This document shows, one piece after another, positions 7,325-11,410 of a DNA stretch of 11,410 bases (its first letter is position 1; each line of letters opens with the position of its first letter). Location: positions 1 through 11,410 of the forward strand of contig JBEKHI010000321.1 of NCBI GenBank assembly GCA_050012355.1, given 5' to 3'. The notes below the pieces were generated by a model that was given only the letters and a program-made list of their open reading frames with translations, was not told where the DNA came from and did no database searches. A program made the translations under genes and the position numbers. The DNA is from JBEKHI01 sp050012355 (GTDB lineage Bacteria > Actinomycetota > Actinomycetes > Streptosporangiales > Streptosporangiaceae).

Positions 7325-10300
7325 AACGACACGAAGCCCATCGATCTGACCGGAGTGCTGAACGACTCGGGTTTGCTGACCACGGCGGGTCTCAACGCCG
7401 TCACGCAGTCCGGCCTGGACACGTCCGGACCGGAAACCAAGGCGCTGGACGACGATACCGAGGCGGAGACGACCCCGCCGGCCGACGGGGAACTCGCACC
7501 GGACGACGGAACGGGCAAGGTGAACGTCACCGTGCCCACCGTGAATGTGCCTTCCACGCACGTGGACACGCCGGTGCTGAACGTCAAGGTGCCCTCCGCG
7601 GATGATGAGTCGGCCGCCCTGAACGTGACGACGCCTGCGCTGAACGTCGAGACGTCTGCTTTGGATGATGAGACGCCTGCGCTGAGCGTGGAGACGCCCG
7701 CGCTGGATGTCGAGACGCCCGCGCTGAACGTCAAAATGCCTGCGCTGGATGTTCAGACGCCTGCGCGGGACGTCGAGACGTCTGCTTTGGATGTCGAAAC
7801 GCCAGCGCGGGACGTCAACATGCCCGCGGTGGTTCAGACGCCCTCCCGGGAGGCGGAGACGCCGCCCCTGAATGTGGAGACGCCTGCCTCGCGGGTGACG
7901 GAGCCCTTGACCACGGAGGACGTCCCCTCCGCCACCCCCCAGGTGCTCACTTCGGTGGTGGAGAAGTCCCCGGCCCCTGAGACGAACGGGCCGGAGCCAG
8001 CTACCGACCCACTGGTGCTGGCGTTGCGGATGAACGGTGTGCCGCTCGGGCAGGCTACAGCGATCAAGCTGGCCTGGAGATACACCCCGCCCGGCTCTAA
8101 GGAACCCTCCCCCCTGATCCCGTATACCGGCAGCCCGGCGGATCATCCAGACAATAAGGACGCCATTAGCAATCCCATCATGGTCGCCATCCGCAAGGGG
8201 ACGTTCGGGATGGTCCGGCCGGATGGGTCCTTCGCTCCCGGTGACATAAAGGCGGTGATGCGCGGCCTCCCCGTGGGATCGGGGACCAGGGCAGTGCCCG
8301 CCGCGCAGTCGCTGGAACTGCCGCCGGCCGACCCGGAGGTTAAGGAGCAACCGGCTGCTCTGCCTGACAGCCAGTCGGCTTTGCTGGACCTGGCCGCGGG
8401 CGGTAAGGGCGATGCCACCTCCCTACCGCCGGTGGGGGACGCGGATCCGTCGGCTTCCCTGCCTGATAGCCAGTCGGCTTTGCTGGACCTGGCCGCGGGT
8501 GGCAAGGGCGATGCCGGTTCCCTGCCAAAGACGCCGCTAGATCCGAATGGCGGGACACTGCCTGACCGTCCGACCACGCCTAAGGTTCCGGACCATCCGG
8601 GAGCGGATTCTGATCATCTGGATGGGACGTCGGATCGTCCGGGTAAGCAACCGGACTCGTCGGTGCCGCCCGTCACTCCGGCTCGGCCCCCGGCCAAGAG
8701 CGCTATCGATCAGCACCAGACGATACCGCCGGGCGGGCACGCGAGCGATCGGCAGGTCCCGCCGGTGCATGGGCGTCCGGTTGAGCCATCTGTCAAGCCC
8801 GGTGGAGCGGCGCCGCGAACGGTCCAGGAGGTGATATCCAAGGCCGGCACGGACTGGACGCGTAACGCTAACGGCCAGTATGTGGCCGAGCACCCAGCCC
8901 TGCTCGTATCGAGGCCGGGCCCCGGGACGCGAGAGCCGTTCGAGATACCGGCCGGTTCGCTTGCGAGCCTCGACGGGTCTGGGGAAATCGCCCTCGTGGT
9001 CCGACCCGACGGGGTGACCTACAACCAGGATCTGGAAGGGGTGTGGTCGGGGCCCCGTGAGTACCGCGATCTCAATGATCCCGCTGCGGCCCAGGGCGAC
9101 CTGGCGGCGGAGAAGCTGAGCAAACGGGTTCTGCTGAAGCTGGCCGAGAAGCCGTCCGACGGGAAGCGCGTGTTGCGGCTGCCGGGGAGAGGGCGCGTGG
9201 CCCGGCTGCCGGCGGGCAGCGAGATGGTGACCGACAAGGCGGCCGGCGGCCGCCCGGTGGCCTACCGGCAGGAGGTCGACGCCAAGGGCAGGAGGCTGAA
9301 GGAGCCGGTCACCTACGTCCGGGACGGCGACGGCACCTGGAAGAAGACGGAAGACCCGGTGGACGGGCCGTCGTACCAGGCGTGGCAGGCAGCGGGAAAC
9401 CAGCACATCAAGGCAGCGCGGACGCTATGGAACATCGCCAGCCGCCCCGATCTGGCGGAACTCACCACGAAACAGTTGGCAGAGCTGCTGAACGGCAGCG
9501 ACGACGACAAGTTCGCGGCCACCTACGAGGCGATCAGGAGGGTCGAGAAGAAAACGCTGCGGTGGACGCAGGTGGCGGCCGCGCATGACATGGCTGACGG
9601 CAAGGTCGTGAACGTAGACGCGGGAGAGGGCAAGTCGCTCATGTTCCTCGTCGAAGTCGCCCGGCAGGCGCTGCGGCCGGGCGTGGACGCGGTCCAGTTC
9701 ATGCCGTCGACCTCGATCACCCACCTGGCCAACCGGGAGTACGAGCGGTACGTGCAGGTGCTCGGCTCACTCGGGTTCGCCATACACCGGATGAACCCCG
9801 ACAAGCCGCCGTCAGAGCCGGTCGCCGGACAGCCCACGATCTATATCGGCACTCTTGAGGACCTCGCCTTCACCTATCTGAAGACGAAGCTGCTGCCCGG
9901 GCAAAGAGCGGAGGGCAAAACGAACATCGTTGCCCGGGTGGACGAGGTTGACCTGCTCAAGTACGACAATTCCCACTACATATACAGCGACGGGCCGACC
10001 GGCCGCGCGGACGACGATACGACCCGCCTAGTGGAATGGGCACGCGACACACTGCAGGACGAGGTGAGCAAGAAAGAGGGCGGGCTGACCGAGGCCGACT
10101 TCGGCCTTGAGAAAGGCCGGGGTGGCCCCGCGAAACTTACCCCGGAGGGCCTGGCGAAGATCGGGCCGCTATCGCCCGAGCGAGAACGCGCGCTGAACCG
10201 GGCAGCCTCCGCTCGCTGGGAATATATCGAGAACATTCACTACGCGGTGTACGGCGGGGAAATCGCCATCATCAACCAGGCCACCCATGCGCTGGGGACG

Positions 10301-11410
10301 AACAAGAAGACCGGCCGGTCAAGCAGGTGGTACGACGGTGTGGCCCAGGCCCTGGAAGCAAAGCACAACCTGACGATCCGCACAGACTCCAAAGCCATAG
10401 GCCCTGACAACAGCGTCACGGCCAAGGACCTATTCCACATGGATGTCTACAGCAGTGTCACGGGCGCCTCCGGCACCGCCATTGGCCATGAGGGCGTGTT
10501 CGCTGAGCACAATTTGCCGTCGCAGGTCTCCGCTATTCAGCGCTATTACGTCAACCGGCTGAACGTCCAGCCGGACGTGGTCACCCGAGACCAGGAAGAG
10601 AAAGTCGCGACGATCGCCGCGCACACCACCCAGGCCTGGGCGGGTGGTGTGGGCAGGCCGCAGATCATTCTCGCGCACCGTAACGACCTGGTCAGCACGA
10701 TCGCGCGCGGACTGCGCGAGAGCGGCTTGCGGCCAACCGTCATCGACGCCCACTGGATGCTGCGCCAGGGCCCCGGAGTGGAAGAAGCCCTCCAGAGGGT
10801 CCTCGGCCGGGAATACCGGCCCGGGGAAGTGCTGGTCATCAACATGCAGGGCGCCCGGGGCGCCGACTACATCATGTCCGCCCTGGCCAAAGCCCGGGGC
10901 GGCCCGATCATCCGCGTCACCGCCCACTCGGAGATCTCGCCCGCGGTCGACATCCAGGCCCGGGCCCGCGGCGGCCGCAGCGGCGACGAAGCTGACGCCG
11001 TTTTCTACCCCTCCCTCGACGACGACCTGTTCAGCCGGTCCCACATCCCCTTCGTTCCACAGGTCGTGACGCGCTACAACACGGCCCGCGCGAAGGCTGA
11101 CACCCCGGTTGCCACCCCGGCCGCGCGCAGCGCCCTGGTCCGCGCAGAGAACACCATCCGTCAGCTCATCCCCTTCCTGCAAACCGCGGTCGCCCGCGGT
11201 AGCGGCATCACTACCCCCGCCCTGAGCGCTCCGCTGCGTCCGGTGGCCGCGGCACGCCTGTCCCGCTTCAACGGCCGCCCGTCCCGCACCCAGGGCCGCA
11301 CCCAGCCCTACTCCCGGGCCCGTCGCGGCGGACCGGTCCGCCTTCAGGGCCGGTCGGCTCGTGTCCAGCGCGGGTCCCTTGTCATGTCTCCTGCCGTCCG
11401 GGGGATTGGG
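6380..11410 (+). CDS. Giant WXG100-like protein with an internal SecA-like ATPase motor (incomplete at 3' end)
   Basis: The frame is open for 1677 codons from ATG 6380 to the window edge. Residues 1-315 match the WXG100-like/CpnT-like helical N-terminal domain of large actinobacterial toxins, which marks type VII-type export. Next come a Val/Thr/Pro-rich repeat region (381-504), a small unrecognised segment (about 541-625), a duplicated 19-residue unit (661-712), a Pro-rich linker, a domain I do not recognise (about 815-1040), a SecA-like motor (1045-1551), and an Arg-rich, disordered-looking stretch (1600-1677). The architecture is that of a polymorphic effector whose C-terminal toxin or enzyme domain would lie beyond the window; no toxin domain is visible here. 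The start is set by an in-frame TGA at 6374, and the N-terminal domain begins immediately. Its RBS (GGTGG, 6365-6369) is weak. It diverges from the beta-helix/AAA+ gene. Domain calls are by eye from motifs; what it translocates or attacks is unknown. Confidence 0.9.
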   Translation, partial: MPTSLETGFTPGWNSFFQVVSGTKPPLLNALGANNAQTSAYNVADRVAQLVETLNSAIDRALSQMDTQVSPALIKSLAAYTYEPPYLLPTMEAQLRALGDYAADTGKEAVAMRVQAMIIMVQLMEELLQQAVVAIFDPIQAIEDTLELYAIGRFLLRILRSDLFKAIIEPTVANTLQQVIMNAMTQLVLIKMGIQPGWSWSSFGSAFAIGALGGALAPAIAKLDHYLGGAFGGLFTKLLDGVGAPDLAKLGAGAGEKFAELIGAGVHNDLHLFLYTLMTTGATNGWDLGTFTNGMAQALVGMGGRGVGLALKPSINDTKPIDLTGVLNDSGLLTTAGLNAVTQSGLDTSGPETKALDDDTEAETTPPADGELAPDDGTGKVNVTVPTVNVPSTHVDTPVLNVKVPSADDESAALNVTTPALNVETSALDDETPALSVETPALDVETPALNVKMPALDVQTPARDVETSALDVETPARDVNMPAVVQTPSREAETPPLNVETPASRVTEPLTTEDVPSATPQVLTSVVEKSPAPETNGPEPATDPLVLALRMNGVPLGQATAIKLAWRYTPPGSKEPSPLIPYTGSPADHPDNKDAISNPIMVAIRKGTFGMVRPDGSFAPGDIKAVMRGLPVGSGTRAVPAAQSLELPPADPEVKEQPAALPDSQSALLDLAAGGKGDATSLPPVGDADPSASLPDSQSALLDLAAGGKGDAGSLPKTPLDPNGGTLPDRPTTPKVPDHPGADSDHLDGTSDRPGKQPDSSVPPVTPARPPAKSAIDQHQTIPPGGHASDRQVPPVHGRPVEPSVKPGGAAPRTVQEVISKAGTDWTRNANGQYVAEHPALLVSRPGPGTREPFEIPAGSLASLDGSGEIALVVRPDGVTYNQDLEGVWSGPREYRDLNDPAAAQGDLAAEKLSKRVLLKLAEKPSDGKRVLRLPGRGRVARLPAGSEMVTDKAAGGRPVAYRQEVDAKGRRLKEPVTYVRDGDGTWKKTEDPVDGPSYQAWQAAGNQHIKAARTLWNIASRPDLAELTTKQLAELLNGSDDDKFAATYEAIRRVEKKTLRWTQVAAAHDMADGKVVNVDAGEGKSLMFLVEVARQALRPGVDAVQFMPSTSITHLANREYERYVQVLGSLGFAIHRMNPDKPPSEPVAGQPTIYIGTLEDLAFTYLKTKLLPGQRAEGKTNIVARVDEVDLLKYDNSHYIYSDGPTGRADDDTTRLVEWARDTLQDEVSKKEGGLTEADFGLEKGRGGPAKLTPEGLAKIGPLSPERERALNRAASARWEYIENIHYAVYGGEIAIINQATHALGTNKKTGRSSRWYDGVAQALEAKHNLTIRTDSKAIGPDNSVTAKDLFHMDVYSSVTGASGTAIGHEGVFAEHNLPSQVSAIQRYYVNRLNVQPDVVTRDQEEKVATIAAHTTQAWAGGVGRPQIILAHRNDLVSTIARGLRESGLRPTVIDAHWMLRQGPGVEEALQRVLGREYRPGEVLVINMQGARGADYIMSALAKARGGPIIRVTAHSEISPAVDIQARARGGRSGDEADAVFYPSLDDDLFSRSHIPFVPQVVTRYNTARAKADTPVATPAARSALVRAENTIRQLIPFLQTAVARGSGITTPALSAPLRPVAAARLSRFNGRPSRTQGRTQPYSRARRGGPVRLQGRSARVQRGSLVMSPAVRGIG
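7619..7828 (+). repeat. Ten in-frame 21-bp (heptapeptide) tandem repeats
   Basis: Ten consecutive units with consensus [L/R]-[D/N]-V-E-T-P-A (residues 414-483), such as LDVETPA, LNVKMPA and RDVETSA. Looser copies extend on both sides (7520-7891). The length is exact, with no indel between units, while the DNA varies at silent and some coding positions. The result is an acidic, Thr/Pro-rich, probably extended stalk between the export domain and the rest of the protein. Confidence 0.9.
8360..8515 (+). repeat. Duplicated 57-bp segment, 99 bp apart, in the giant gene
   Basis: Copies at 8360-8416 and 8459-8515 differ at only three bases and encode the same 19 residues (LPDSQSALLDLAAGGKGDA), separated by a 14-residue Pro-rich spacer. 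The in-frame 99-bp period suggests a recent duplication. The unit could be a short docking helix (SALLDLAAG) in a flexible linker. Confidence 0.92.
9512..11032 (+). other. SecA-like DEAD motor domain (NBD1, PPXD-like insert, NBD2) inside the giant protein
   Basis: Residues 1045-1551. A Q motif (RWTQ, Q1064) lies 21 residues before the Walker A lysine (AGEGKS, K1085), the same spacing as Q87 and K108 of E. coli SecA. Then come MPSTSITHLANREYERY (SecA TVNDYLAQRD region), YIGTLEDLAFTYLK (SecA YGTNNEYGFDYLRD), and Walker B VDEVD (D1188, E1189). A PPXD-like insert follows, with KLTPEGLAKI (1252) and RWYDGVAQALEAKHNL (1316 on), matching SecA RWSDGLHQAVEAKEGV. NBD2 contains TGASGTA (1361 on), NMQGARGAD (1488-1496) and QARARGGRSGDEAD (1526 on), then FYPSLDDDLF matching SecA FYLSMEDALM. 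Catalytic residues are kept, so ATPase activity is likely. SecA's helical scaffold, wing and zinc tail are not recognisable after 1551. Confidence 0.85.

Noticed and set aside
7619..7828. Regular short repeats considered as a CRISPR-like or non-coding array
   Set aside because: The 21-bp units are contiguous, without spacers, and stay in frame as heptapeptides inside a long coding region.
6605..8350. A 581-codon minus-strand frame with Arg/His-rich repeats
   Set aside because: Its repeats are the antisense reading of the heptapeptide repeats, and the plus-strand frame carries the recognisable WXG100-like domain. It is a shadow.
8537..9406. A 289-codon minus-strand frame
   Set aside because: It is Arg/Leu/Pro-rich without a domain and antisense to the giant gene. 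It is a shadow.
10430..11182. A 250-codon minus-strand frame
   Set aside because: It lies antisense to SecA-like NBD2 motifs, has no RBS and no family match. It is a shadow.

Overview
The window is very G+C-rich, and its genes favour codons ending in G or C. Together with WXG100-like, CbxX-type AAA+ and SpoIIAB-type anti-sigma ATPase families, this points to a filamentous actinomycete (Streptomyces/Streptosporangiales-like). The genus cannot be read from the sequence. Nothing here is a housekeeping operon; it looks like an accessory, secreted-effector type region.

Layout. (1) 1-1834, minus: a glycosyltransferase with the signature of the clostridial large toxin (TcdA/TcdB) catalytic domain. 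It is cut off by the window start and its frame is broken by a 19-bp tandem duplication at 1533-1570. (2) 1835-2184: a divergent intergenic region with a perfect 15-bp inverted repeat just upstream of the glycosyltransferase. (3) 2185-2643, plus: a small GHKL ATPase of the RsbW/SpoIIAB regulatory type. (4) 2703-6125 (frame open to 6281), minus: a large protein made of a long right-handed beta-helix followed by two CbxX/CfqX AAA+ modules. (5) 6126-6379: a divergent intergenic region with a short leader-type ORF and a hairpin in front of the next gene. (6) 6380 to the window end, plus: one uninterrupted frame of 1677 codons with no stop. It encodes a giant protein with an actinobacterial WXG100-like N-terminal domain, a heptapeptide-repeat and proline-rich stalk, a domain I do not recognise, a SecA-like ATPase motor, and an Arg-rich segment leading off the window.

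The most striking item is the SecA-like motor inside a WXG100-like, polymorphic-toxin-style protein. Q motif, Walker A, DEVD Walker B, the region matching the preprotein cross-linking domain, the TGTA-like motif, the NMAGRGTD-like motif and the RGRSGRQGD-like motif all appear in SecA order, many at SecA spacing. The helical scaffold/wing part of SecA is not recognisable after it. A working inference is that the giant protein is a type VII-type exported effector that carries its own translocation or unfolding motor. The divergent beta-helix/AAA+ protein may act as its dedicated EccA-like chaperone. The glycosyltransferase may be a second effector or a relative of effector modules that lie beyond the window. 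No ecc secretion genes, small WXG100 genes or immunity gene are visible, so the secretion link rests on domain type alone.

The four genes alternate in orientation (minus, plus, minus, plus), so each is probably its own transcription unit.
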